Source of the DNA: Plasmopara viticola
Taxonomy: Eukaryota > Oomycota > Peronosporomycetes > Peronosporales > Peronosporaceae
Length of the DNA stretch: 64,000 bases
Reading direction: 5' to 3'
Assembly: GCA_001695595.3 (NCBI GenBank)
Contig: MBPM02000005.1
Location: 1,488,001 to 1,552,000 of the forward strand
Shown here: positions 54,690-64,000 of the stretch, in pieces
Layout of the letters: every line of letters begins with the position of its first letter
Numbering within the stretch: the first letter of the stretch is position 1
Position numbers and translations under genes: made by a program
Notes under the pieces: model-generated
The model's input: only the letters and a program-made list of their open reading frames with translations
Told to the model about the DNA's origin: nothing
Databases searched by the model: none

Positions 54690-57480
54690 CTACTCGGATT
54701 GCTGCTTCCAATGTTGCAGTTCTGCGTTCTCCACAAAACGTGATAGCTGTGTCACCACGTAAGAATATCCGCCCGAGTACATGTCGTTATGTACAGCAAG
54801 CATCCAATCAAAGAGCGATAGGGCTTTGACCGCATTGTCGACCGTCCCTCTTTCCTTGTTGGTGACTGCTTTGACGACAGCTTCAATCCTGATACGCATG
54901 AGTGATCAACGCTCTTGGCATCTTGTTGACCGAATCGCTTGACTACGTCGTCACTAAGGCGAGTCTGTTTAATCATCAATGTTCAGCTGAGCTGTCGTGA
55001 TCAATTTCTATACCAAAAATATATTCCGCCTTACCCAGCTCCTTCATCTTGAAAGTATTTTTGGGCTCTTCTTTTACTTGATATAGTTCTTTGTTGGTTC
55101 TTGCTGAGATAGTCATGTTATCCACATAAGTTCAACGCAAGCGAAACCTTTTTTAACGCTCTGGACATAAAATATTGATATGCCCTGCGGCTCTTGAAGC
55201 CATTTCCGACAAAGACACGATACATTGTCTTGTTCTAGACAATTGATGCTTGCTTCAGTCCGTAAATAGCCTTCTTAAGTTGACATATGTATCCTTGAGC
55301 ATTGTGGACACCAAGCGGAACTTCCATAAAAACGTTGTCCGTCAACACGCTATTAAAAAAGCCGTGTCGACGTCCAGCTATTCCATTTGATAGTCGCATT
55401 TAGCACATACTGCGAGAATTATGCGGATTGATTTCATGTTGGCAATCGGAGAATAAGTCTCGAGAAATTCGACGCCTTAAAACCGTTCGCGACCAGTCGT
55501 GTCTTGTATCGCACAACAGCACCATTCTGATCACGCTTTTTGGCAAATACCCAACATGATCCGATTGTGCATTCACTCTTCCCTCATGGCTTCAATGTCC
55601 ACATTTGATTCTCTTAATGTGAGCGAGGCTCAGCATCCATTGGTCCACGCCATTTTGTTGCCTCGTCGCTTGTTATTGCTTGAGCATACGTAGCCGGTGA
55701 GTCCGTATCATCGTCAATACTTACGGCGTAGGCAAGAAGGACCTCCGCAATTAGTCCATCTTTGTCAATCCTAGCACGCTTCGTAGTCGGTGGGCCCTCA
55801 CTGCCTTCTGTCGACTCTTTATCATCGGAGCCGTCCCTTAGCATTAGCACCGGCTCACGTCTTATTCTTGTACGCTCCACTTCAAGCCGAAACACCAAAC
55901 GACCTTCTTGTTGCACTTGGGACGGCTGAATATACTCCGTTAGCCCAAGCCTGTTTCGTACAGGGCTCTCAGAAGGCATTAGCCGCTGTACACAGGCGCT
56001 TGGCGTACGATCCACATCATCCATTTCGATGTCCGCAATTGTCTATTTGACAGCTCCCATGGGATCGTCCAGAACTGGCTGTCGATCCACTTGATGCTGA
56101 ACATTGCCCTCATCAGCATCCTTCATTACGTAAACAATTGGTTCCGGCTTGAGACCTTACGTGGCGTAAATGACGCCCACCTCACGCTCTTATAACTTTA
56201 CAGAGCGGGTAAATTAAACCTTGGCAATCCCCAAGTCAATCACGCAATAGCCCTTGACATTCTCTGCATAGCCGAAAGTATACGCTTAAAGCTTTTGGGT
56301 TCCAGCTTGGTCCGTTCCACATCGTCAGTTTGAGCGTAGCTTTGCGAACCGAATACGCGCAGGTGATCCATTTGAGCGCCCTTGAAAGCTAGCTCGTACG
56401 GCGTGATGTCAGAACGGACCGTATTGCTGGAGATATTAATCAAATAAATCGCTGTATATACCGCTTCTGCCCACTTTTCTTCCTGTAGTGTATTTTTCGC
56501 TGGCTCTCTCCATGACAGTCCTGTTTATACGCTCCGCCACTCCGTTGTGCTGAGGGGTGTATGGAACGGACTGCCGGTGTACAATACCATTCTCTTGGCA
56601 TATTCCTGCCATTTTCTTGTTTACAAACTCGGTTCCGTTGTCGGATCGCAAACAACTTAGTCGTGCACCCCACTGATTTTCGTATAACGTCAAGAAAATC
56701 ATAATTTGCCAGCCATTTCACTCTTGCTCTTGATCAGAAAATGCGCAACATATCGTGAGAAGTCATCCCCAAACGTAAGAGCGTACTTGATACCACTCTT
56801 CGAGGAAGTGCTCATTGACCCCATGACAGCTGTGTGAGCACGCTCCAACGCACGTGCCGTCTTTGTCATCGAACGAGACGGAAACACTGTGACCGTCTGC
56901 TTGCATTTCAAACACCCGGCACACAATGTTTACACAATTTGCTTGATAACCGGAAAATCTTTAATTAATCGCTGTTGCTGGGGTGCCCCATGCGTGCATG
57001 CCAAAGCTCCCACTGACCCGGAATATTTAACGAGACATGCTTCTTCTTGCTCAAAGTCAAGAAAATACGACTTTCAAACTTTTGTGCCCGACGCAATTGC
57101 TTGCTTCTTGTTCCAGATGACGCATGATGATCACGAAAAATCCACACTCATAACACGTTCTGCCAGCTTGCCAACTGACAGCAACTTTTGTCGAGTCCGG
57201 GATTTTGCAGAACTTCAACCATGCGAATGCCCATTCCGTCCGAACCAGTAAGTGTCACCGTGCTGGCTACTTTGATGAGCACCTTCTTTCCGTTTGCAAT
57301 CGTAATTTCGAAGCTAGCTTCTAGGCCATTGTAATTAAAAAAGTCTTTTCTGTGAGGGGTCATGTGAGAAGTTGCTCCACTGTCGATCCGCCATCCTGAT
57401 GACTTCCATTCACCAACACCAAACACCGAGTTGTCGCTGTCGAATCTTTTACCAGGAGGCGATCGTTTCCGAGACACGAA
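54690..57480 (-). mobile_element. Decayed Ty1/Copia retrotransposon
   Basis: In order on the minus strand: aspartic protease (RIDSGATSHMTPHRKDFF, 57477-57148), GAG-pre-integrase (LWHARMGHPS near 57.0 kb), integrase zinc segment and core (CAGCLKCKQ; RSDNGTEFVNKK; TPQHNGVAERINRTV, 56926-56436), RT start (TYAQAITSDEATKWRG at 55.67 kb), RT box YVDNM near 55.12 kb, and the RT/RNase H connection SKPYRSLIGCLLYITTCTRA (54.82 kb). Many frameshifts exist. The second catalytic Asp of YVDD is Asn. Gag and LTRs were not recognised; the sequence to 54.48 kb may be RNase H debris. Confidence 0.85.
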
Positions 57481-58930
57481 ACACCTCGTCGAAGCATTAA
57501 CACGGGTGTGTACCCAGCACTTAGCCGGCTACAACATTTGCACCAAGACCGTACAGATCCGCGTACACCACTTAGCGTTTTAGGAAATATCCTGCTATCA
57601 AAATTATGCAATTGCTGAAAGAAATAGATAGATATGAAGCTAGATTAAATGCACATTATTAAGTCTAAATATATCATATCATAGATTAAGATCGATACAA
57701 TGTTGCATTAATGTAATATGTATGACACCTAATTTTGCACGCGAACCTTTTTTTAAGCCAATAAAGCGCAGCCAGTGTTTTTCCCACCACGCCATGTTAC
57801 ATCTCGGTCCACCATTGAAGGTACAATTTTATATTATACAACACGATGCTTATATGTCGTGGACTCTAGTGCCGTGAGCAACTCCAGTACAAGGAAAGTC
57901 TACTGGTGCTGGTTTGAAGTGCGCCTACGGGTAGAAAACATGGTCACTGCTTACATCTCAACGGCATTACGCGCATCGTTCGAAAGTGTCCTCGAGACGA
58001 TAATAGTCGGGTAAATATTACTCTCGAATATTGATGGCCGTCGTTCGAAGGTATATAGATATCTAGCAAGGTTCGAAAAAGTGCGCTCTTGGAACTCGCT
58101 GAGCTAATTGTCGTTCACGGCAAACAATTGGACGTAAGCTACTTGTGTATTGAAGCAGTGACTCAAAGAGCATTCGAATAGTAAAAGAATACACATCAGA
58201 ACCCAATGAGGCGTAAATTTGTCGCTTAACTGTATCAGACGTCAACTTAGAAGGCTAGAGAAAATCAATGCAAGATAGAGCGAGAGAAACTTCAAAAGTT
58301 TTACTATCAAGCATTTAAGAGAAAGTTTGGTGCCGCGAGAGACTTATACTTAGCAAGAATAAATGGGCGCATCTACGAATGCGCTCCTTTTAAATATATA
58401 CTGCTCCAAGTGGCGGTGAAAGATGCGAGTTACTGGCTGCTGGATTGAAATCGTGGATTTGCTCGAAGCGCTTCGTTCGTGTTACATTTGCGTAAGTGTA
58501 ACTTTGTCAATACCAGCTGGCTGTAGAACGAGACGTGCATGCGATGGCAGATTTATGAAAGCAAAGACTGTGGTGGATCAATGTGCATTCGTTTGATGCA
58601 CGTCTTGGGGATGTTTATCGTGGACACGAGCGTTTAAAAGCAAACTTTTTCAAGGTCTGACATATTTTCGTAAATTAATAAAATTGCGGATAAAGACCTT
58701 TGGGCTAGGTAACTTGCCATCTTTTTATAAACCCATCGTCCTGCTGGTGTAAAGATTATGTAAAAGTAGGTCCTCCGAGTCGACTAACATCTTCACTGTT
58801 GCAAAACGCCTCACGTGACAACGTGTACGTGTGCGTGTCTGACACGTTTGCTCCGTGCCCGATGTCGCCACTTTTTCATTGACATGCCTCGCTTGCGTGA
58901 CAGAATCCGTCGATCGCAACTGCCTTCTCG
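57481..58930. other. Intergenic
   Basis: Left part is probably lost gag of the Copia element; the right part holds the promoter of the PH-kinase gene. Frames of 60-79 codons (57775-58014 plus, 58063-58245 minus) show no motif. Confidence 0.5.
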
Positions 58931-61030
58931 ATGGCCGACGATCTTGTCGCTTATCCTGCCGCACCGTTGCCGTCTCAGGTCAGAGAGCCAACGTCTCGAT
59001 TCCTCGCCGACACGCTGCAATTTCACCGCACGAGTGACGCAGGCTCCCCGTCCTCGACTACAGATACGTCCGAAGCTTCTACGTGCATGGCGTCACCCGC
59101 TTTCTCGTTCATAGCAGAAGAAGAGCCATTGCCCCAACACGGTCGGGCTAGCTCGATGGGGTCCTCAGACTGGGAGGATTTGCACAAGATACAGAGTCCA
59201 AGTGGGAAACGGTGTTGCCGTAGTTTTCTATTGCATCGAGTGCCAATGGTCGCTGGATTCCTCAAGAGCTGGAAACGACGCTATTTTTGCCTGCAAGACG
59301 ATGGGCTCGTGTGTTATCCGACTCGGGAGGCCACGACACCGCTGTTTCACGTATTTTTTACCAGTCAAACCGTGTTGACTTCGAACCCACCATTTGTAGA
59401 GCGAAAGCGTAGCATCAAGACACCTTCTTATAACACGACAAGTCTAGACTTGGTTGCCACACATCGACGCGGTGGCCATTCGGATGCGCTGACGCTTACA
59501 CTTGAGCATGTGGAGGCCACGAATGCAGTGGAGAGTCCACTCGTATTAAAAGCAGAGAACGATGAGGACTACGTATTGTGGATGGAATGCTTGGCTCATA
59601 CGATAGACGTGCGTACAGGCGCAAGGCTTCAAGTCGCAGCTACGCTTAGCGACATGGACAAGATGTTTTGGCCAGCACAAAAGCAATTCGATGACTGGAG
59701 TGTTCGATTGCGTTTAAACGATGAGAACAATGGTCGGTATGACCCTAGGCAGGCTCAAGTCGAGTCGTTTGAAGCCTTTTCCTCGACGTATATGCTCTTG
59801 AAAGAGATTGGGGAAGGCTCGTTCTCGATTGTGCACCGTGCAGTGAATCGCAGGACGAGTCAAATGTGCGCAGTCAAATGTTGCAAGGTTTCGCAAGCGT
59901 TGGCCGAAGAGGAGCGACTGCTACGTACATTTTCGCACCCCAATCTCGTTCAACTCCACGGGGTATACAAGCGGAGCTCGCATCTTCATTACGTGGTCAT
60001 GGACTACTTAAAAGACGGCGATTTGTGTGACTTGCTGATTGAACGGCAGCGCCTGACAGAGACTGAAAGTCGACGCCTCATTCGTCAAGTAGTCGAGGGC
60101 CTCGCATACTTGCACCGACGCTGTGTACTGCATCGCGATATTAAGCCGGAAAATATTCTGATCCATGGCAATCTGGTAAAAATTGCCGATTTTGGACTGG
60201 CCAAGGAACTCGAAAAACCGACGAGTAAGCTCACACAGGGTTGTGGTACGTTGGAATACGCAGCGCCAGAGGTATTGTGTGGACAACCGTATGGTCTTAA
60301 ATCCGACGTCTTTAGCCTCGGGATTGTGCTCTATGTGCTGCTCTTTGGTGCTTTTCCGTTCAGTGTCGAATCTGCAGCGGCTTTACAGCAAAAGGAACCA
60401 TTTCTCTTGCATGACGACGTGCGCGATATGAGCTGCTTGAGCCGCTCGAATGTGCTGTGGCGATCCGTGAGCCCCTTGGCGCAAGACGTGGTGCTAAAGA
60501 TGCTCAAGGTAAACGATGCTGAGCGTATTTCTGCGAAGGACTTGCTGGGTCATCCTTGGTTCACAAACATTGACGAAGAAAGTGGCGGCGATGGCATTCC
60601 GAACGACTTTGAGCTCGTTCGAATCGAGGATTGCGAAGCATTGGGTTTTGCTGAGCTCCTTTCTCGTGGCTTCCAGGTTGTCAAATATGGTCACAAGAAC
60701 TCAACACTACCTCACTCTACTCTCCTGGCCGTCAATTATATGGAGGAGTGTATCACCTGGACTGCCCGAGACAAGTCAAAATCAATGCGAACGTCTGGAA
60801 GCAATAAGCGAGGGCGTGTCATCTCGCTTCGTGAGATTCAAGAAATCAATGAGGGCCATACAACCAAAGCATTTCTTTTCCGCGAGCAATCGAACGTCAT
60901 ACCACGACCAGAGCTTTGCCTTTCCATCGTTTGTCCATGGCGAACGCTTGATATTGTGATGGAGGCGCCGAGTCAGCGCGACTTTATGGTACGCGGTCTT
61001 CAGCGACTTCTTGGGATCGCTGTCCAGTAA
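58931..61030 (+). CDS. PH domain - Ser/Thr kinase - PH-like domain protein
   Basis: Single exon, 699 residues. A Ser-rich leader is followed by a PH domain at about residues 98-235 (VAGFLKSWKRRYFCLQDDGL ... DEDYVLWMECLAHTID). A complete CAMK/CDPK-like kinase lies at about 286-545: IGEGSFSIVHRA, AVKCCK lysine, HRDIKPENIL near 399, DFGLA near 418, activation loop GCGTLEYAAPE, and HPWF at its end. The tail (about 579-697) has the strand pattern and closing helix of a second PH-like domain: HTTKAFLFR, CLSIVCPWRTLDIVMEAPSQ, DFMVRGLQRLLG. There are no EF hands, so this is not a classic CDPK. PH domains suggest recruitment to phosphoinositides and lipid-linked control. Substrates unknown. Confidence 0.88.
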   Translation: MADDLVAYPAAPLPSQVREPTSRFLADTLQFHRTSDAGSPSSTTDTSEASTCMASPAFSFIAEEEPLPQHGRASSMGSSDWEDLHKIQSPSGKRCCRSFLLHRVPMVAGFLKSWKRRYFCLQDDGLVCYPTREATTPLFHVFFTSQTVLTSNPPFVERKRSIKTPSYNTTSLDLVATHRRGGHSDALTLTLEHVEATNAVESPLVLKAENDEDYVLWMECLAHTIDVRTGARLQVAATLSDMDKMFWPAQKQFDDWSVRLRLNDENNGRYDPRQAQVESFEAFSSTYMLLKEIGEGSFSIVHRAVNRRTSQMCAVKCCKVSQALAEEERLLRTFSHPNLVQLHGVYKRSSHLHYVVMDYLKDGDLCDLLIERQRLTETESRRLIRQVVEGLAYLHRRCVLHRDIKPENILIHGNLVKIADFGLAKELEKPTSKLTQGCGTLEYAAPEVLCGQPYGLKSDVFSLGIVLYVLLFGAFPFSVESAAALQQKEPFLLHDDVRDMSCLSRSNVLWRSVSPLAQDVVLKMLKVNDAERISAKDLLGHPWFTNIDEESGGDGIPNDFELVRIEDCEALGFAELLSRGFQVVKYGHKNSTLPHSTLLAVNYMEECITWTARDKSKSMRTSGSNKRGRVISLREIQEINEGHTTKAFLFREQSNVIPRPELCLSIVCPWRTLDIVMEAPSQRDFMVRGLQRLLGIAVQ

Positions 61031-61344
61031 ATTAAATCCAGAAAAGTGCAAGGCAATTTTTTTAAAGAGAGATTGCTCGAATGTTGCTCAAGAGCCTGGA
61101 ATTATAGGTTAGAAAATTAAGGAATCGAGCTCAATACTATTGTACCTCTCGTGGTCTCAAGAAGACCAAGCACAGCCGTGTCAAGCAAAATGGACAGGCA
61201 GTAATTAATATATGCACTAGTAGCAGCGAGTAGCGAAAGAGAGAGGTTCTGTGCGACTAAAGATTAGTGTTTGGGTTGAAATAATGCATCGTTGAGATTT
61301 TCTTGACTCCAAGAAATTGATTAAGACATTATACTAGATAGCTT
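61031..61344. other. 3' flank of the PH-kinase gene
   Basis: AT-rich; nothing seen. Confidence 0.5.
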
Positions 61345-61660
61345 GGAAAAATTTGGGGTGACGCCCTCCTTCCAAGCGCGGGGGCTAAATGCTCGCGCGC
61401 TTCGGGCAGGTGCTCTCGGGCATCTGCAGGTCTCTAACAAGTCTCACCCTCGACGCGACGGTCTCCAGCACCGGGCGCCACCTGGGCTCTTACCAAGTCA
61501 GAAATAAACAAAATAATGGAAGACCCTCACGACCTCGGTGCTGGCTGCACTGCCCGCCGAACGAGACCCGACGTATGCGGACACCACTCTATGCCGTGGA
61601 CTAGCCAGACTGAGCCTAGCACGTGCATAACTTGGCAACGCGATAACGTAATACAATACA
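61345..61660 (+). repeat. GC-rich LTR-like sequence, left copy
   Basis: Its first 40 bases (GGAAAA, two variable bases, then TTGGGGTGACGCCCTCC and TTCCAAGCGCGGGGG) recur at 63961-64000 with only the two variable bases different. The segment to about 61620 is much GC-richer than its flanks and ends near a short CAATACAATACAAT run. Its boundaries are uncertain. A 71-codon frame inside is judged non-coding. Confidence 0.55.
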
Positions 61661-62244
61661 ATACAATTATACTAGATCATACTCGTTGACCACAGTATAA
61701 GATGTGAAGGAGCTCATAGTTATATACCTACGGTGTGTCATTACATGAATTTTGCAGAAGTTCGCATATCTTTCTGTACGCTCTGTACAAGGTGCTGTAA
61801 GACCCCACCACAATTGGTAGCACCTCGTAGTCAACTTTACGCTTGCGCGAGTAGCTTATTACTTCTTTAAGACTTCGAGATAATGCGTACGACCTTCCCT
61901 CATCCATTGGACTCTCAGCATGCGCTGATCGAGAAAATTCACGACTCTTATGAATCGAAGGGTATTATCTAACTGAAGCCCTCTTTACCACCAAGCCGCT
62001 GGAACGCGTCATAATGTTCGAGCCCTACATGCCAATTTATGCTTGAGAGACCAGGCAGCTAGGCTCTAGGGCCTCTGACGATATCGATGTAGTAGCTCTG
62101 GCACATGCGCATATAACGGGGTCAAAGCGGGTGAGACTTGAAGCTCACGTCTTTTGAGAAATAAATCTTTCCCTTGCAATCTGAAAGATAAAAAGAATCA
62201 TGTACGCGGTCGTTATTTTAGCTGTCTAGGTACGCGCTGCGTTC
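61661..62244. other. Interior of the putative LTR-flanked unit, nothing recognised
   Basis: No frame with a motif. Confidence 0.4.
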
Positions 62245-62582
62245 TTACTTGGAAAGCCGAGCTAAGAGCTGAGCACTGACTCGTACGATTGATGTACTTA
62301 TGAGTTTAGTATCTAAAGGAAATGTCAACAGCAGTGTTCCTCCGGTGAACTTTAAGCTCCTCCAGTGCTTATTCTTTCTTGTCTGCAAACAAAGGAAGCG
62401 CAAACACTATAGGTGTAGATACATACTTCCTTAGCATATAGCGCTTCAAATAATGATGTTCGCGGGCCCGCTGCCTCGAGTGTATTGTCGGGCAAAGCAA
62501 CATCCGCCACCATGACCGCGGCAAGCAAGGGCACACGGTCCGTTCTTTGTCCCAAGGAGGGCGATTTCCGTGAGGCTGTCAC
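62245..62582 (-). pseudogene. Coding-like fragment related to 40.1-40.8 kb
   Basis: A minus-strand frame (62582-62427, no ATG) ends GAA|GTATGT. After a 44-nt stretch ending TTTGTTTGCAG, a second phase-0 frame (62382-62245) runs to a stop, ending RVSAQLLARLSK. Both parts resemble pieces at 40.8-40.3 kb. If real, this is the 3' end of a spliced gene with its 5' part lost. The plus strand is also partly open, so the coding strand is unsure. Confidence 0.3.
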
Positions 62583-63960
62583 ATACCTCGTTTACCAGGC
62601 CAGCGTCAAACAGCAGTAGGGCACGATGATCTCCTAAGAAAGTGGATGTTCAAAGTTTGCAGCTCTCAAACGAGACTGGTGCGTTTAAAAATTACGCGTC
62701 AGCAAATGGTTGTAGTAGATTGACGAATGTTTCAACAGAAACAAGCTAGATTTGGTTCGACTGGTTGATGAAATGGCTCTAGACGTTCCTATGTTTATCT
62801 GGAAGTGGTTGTCAAATTTAAGGATTTTGACAGCACAAAACAAACTCAGTATTTGTTCTTGGTTTGGATAAGTCTGACCTGATCCTAAGCATGTCGTGAC
62901 AAATTGACTTAGTAACTTCGAAATAAAAGTGCCTAATGAAATAATTAGGTGTCACAACATAGGGCATTGCGACTGTTTAATAAATTATTAAGACTCTGCT
63001 AAATGGTAAAATGATGTATAGGGTATGACACTTACCCGGTGCTGACGATAGAAAAGTACGAGTAATGAACAAAACAGCAATGCAAGGACATCTGCATGAC
63101 GGCAGGCGTGATGACGTTGAGAAAAATCTTCCTTGGCGGGAAATTGACTTTCGCAAAGTGACAACACATATCGATCTAAATATGGGTAACATAGTTTTTC
63201 AGGTCGGTAACATAGCACCAATAAAAAAATTGCGGGTTAAAAATATAAACGCTGACAAAATTGGTTCGTAAGGCAAGGTAAGCTCCGATAGCAGGTAAAA
63301 TGATTCACAAGAAGAGAACAAAGGAACAATATTAAATTAGTCCCTGGGAATTACAGATGAATCAGTTTCGAATAAGAGATCTTTGCAAAATGAGTTATTG
63401 AATCTAACTGGTCATTGTATCACCGCAGGAACGCTTGGAGTGAAGACAATGTCAGATACACTAAACATGCTAAATCTTGAAGAAACAAAGCAACTGCGGC
63501 TTTAGTCAGGTAGAAAGCCAAATAGGGCTCAGAGGTGGTGCTTATGTAGATGTAAATCATGCTTCAAGATAGTAGTATTTTTCCCATTCCAGATGAGGAT
63601 GTATTCATATTGCCTTATCGACAGCGTACACTAATGGGCTCAAAGCCCTCTCCCCACATGTCAAATATTATTTATCAAATACAATACTCCGATTTCGTAA
63701 TGCGAGATTCACCACACAATGTCAACCGAATGGCGGGGGAGGGGAGGGCAGCCGTTCCTCGCGCCAGGCACGGAAACTGATACGGCAATCCGCGTCACCG
63801 GCAAAATATTTGAGCTCATTGAAAGTTCTTTTCGTCGACGAGGGTAATGCGATATGTAGCTTAAGAACGCTCGTCATCAACCTTTTGTTTTGAAAAACTG
63901 AACGGAAAATGTCGACAAATTTATGCTCAAATTTATTGACAACAGACGTGCTTTTTTTTC
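62583..63960. other. Intergenic, nothing recognised
   Basis: AT-rich, short frames only. It ends in TTTTTTTTCGGAAAAGG just before the right LTR-like copy. Confidence 0.45.
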
Positions 63961-64000
63961 GGAAAAGGTTGGGGTGACGCCCTCCTTCCAAGCGCGGGGG
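63961..64000 (+). repeat. LTR-like sequence, right copy, cut by the window end
   Basis: 40 bases matching 61345-61384 at 38 positions, including an unbroken 32-base match. The copy runs off the window, so its length is unknown. Confidence 0.7.

Noticed and set aside
61389..61604. 71-codon frame in the LTR-like block
   Set aside because: High GC alone explains the openness; it lies in repeat DNA.

Overview
The window looks like nuclear DNA of an oomycete, most likely a Peronosporales species (Phytophthora or downy mildew type). The evidence is compact protein genes with few, short GT-AG introns (52-107 nt), secreted alpha-carbonic anhydrases with oomycete-style initiator elements (TTCANTTTCAAAT), SHAQKYF-like Myb and PH/kinase proteins of stramenopile type, and gene islands separated by AT-rich, repeat-rich deserts with decayed Ty3/Gypsy and Ty1/Copia retrotransposons. 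The species cannot be fixed from the sequence alone.

Layout. Gene island 1 (1.7-9.0 kb) holds a PX/PDZ-like/coiled-coil protein (+), an Arb2-domain/AGC-kinase fusion (+) and a carbonic-anhydrase-like protein that has lost two of its three zinc histidines (-). A desert with a dead Gypsy element, a 20-bp hairpin and a ~300-bp tandem duplication (9-17.5 kb) separates it from a second, intact carbonic anhydrase in the same orientation. Island 2 (17.5-27.3 kb) holds that intact enzyme (-), a 67-residue spliced membrane microprotein (+), a 1791-residue four-domain voltage-gated channel with an atypical filter (+) and a pirin with a predicted signal peptide (-).

From 27.3 to 46.3 kb lies a gene-poor stretch. 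It carries four copies of one small gene family (one intact at 37.0-37.5 kb, three broken), four copies of a ~40-bp repeat, a decayed Gypsy element with gag, RT, integrase and possible chromodomain remnants, and one possible ubiquitin-like exon.

Island 3 (46.3-52.4 kb) holds PCNA with two E2F-like sites upstream (+), a three-exon amino-acid/auxin-permease-family transporter (-), the splicing factor PRP17/CDC40 (+) divergent from it across a 12-bp-arm palindrome, and a Myb SHAQKYF-type factor (-). A dead Copia element (54.7-57.5 kb, -) follows, then a PH-kinase-PH protein (58.9-61.0 kb, +). The right edge carries a GC-rich sequence at 61.35 kb whose first 40 bases recur at the window end, like the two ends of an LTR element.

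The genes form no operon or single pathway. Several have signalling roles (PX protein, two kinases, channel, Myb), two are core housekeeping genes (PCNA, CDC40), and the carbonic anhydrases and pirin may be exported. The most novel points are the Arb2-kinase fusion with its nucleophile serine replaced, the ligand-less carbonic anhydrase paralogue, the S/S/K/E channel filter, and the small repeated gene family at 27-37 kb.
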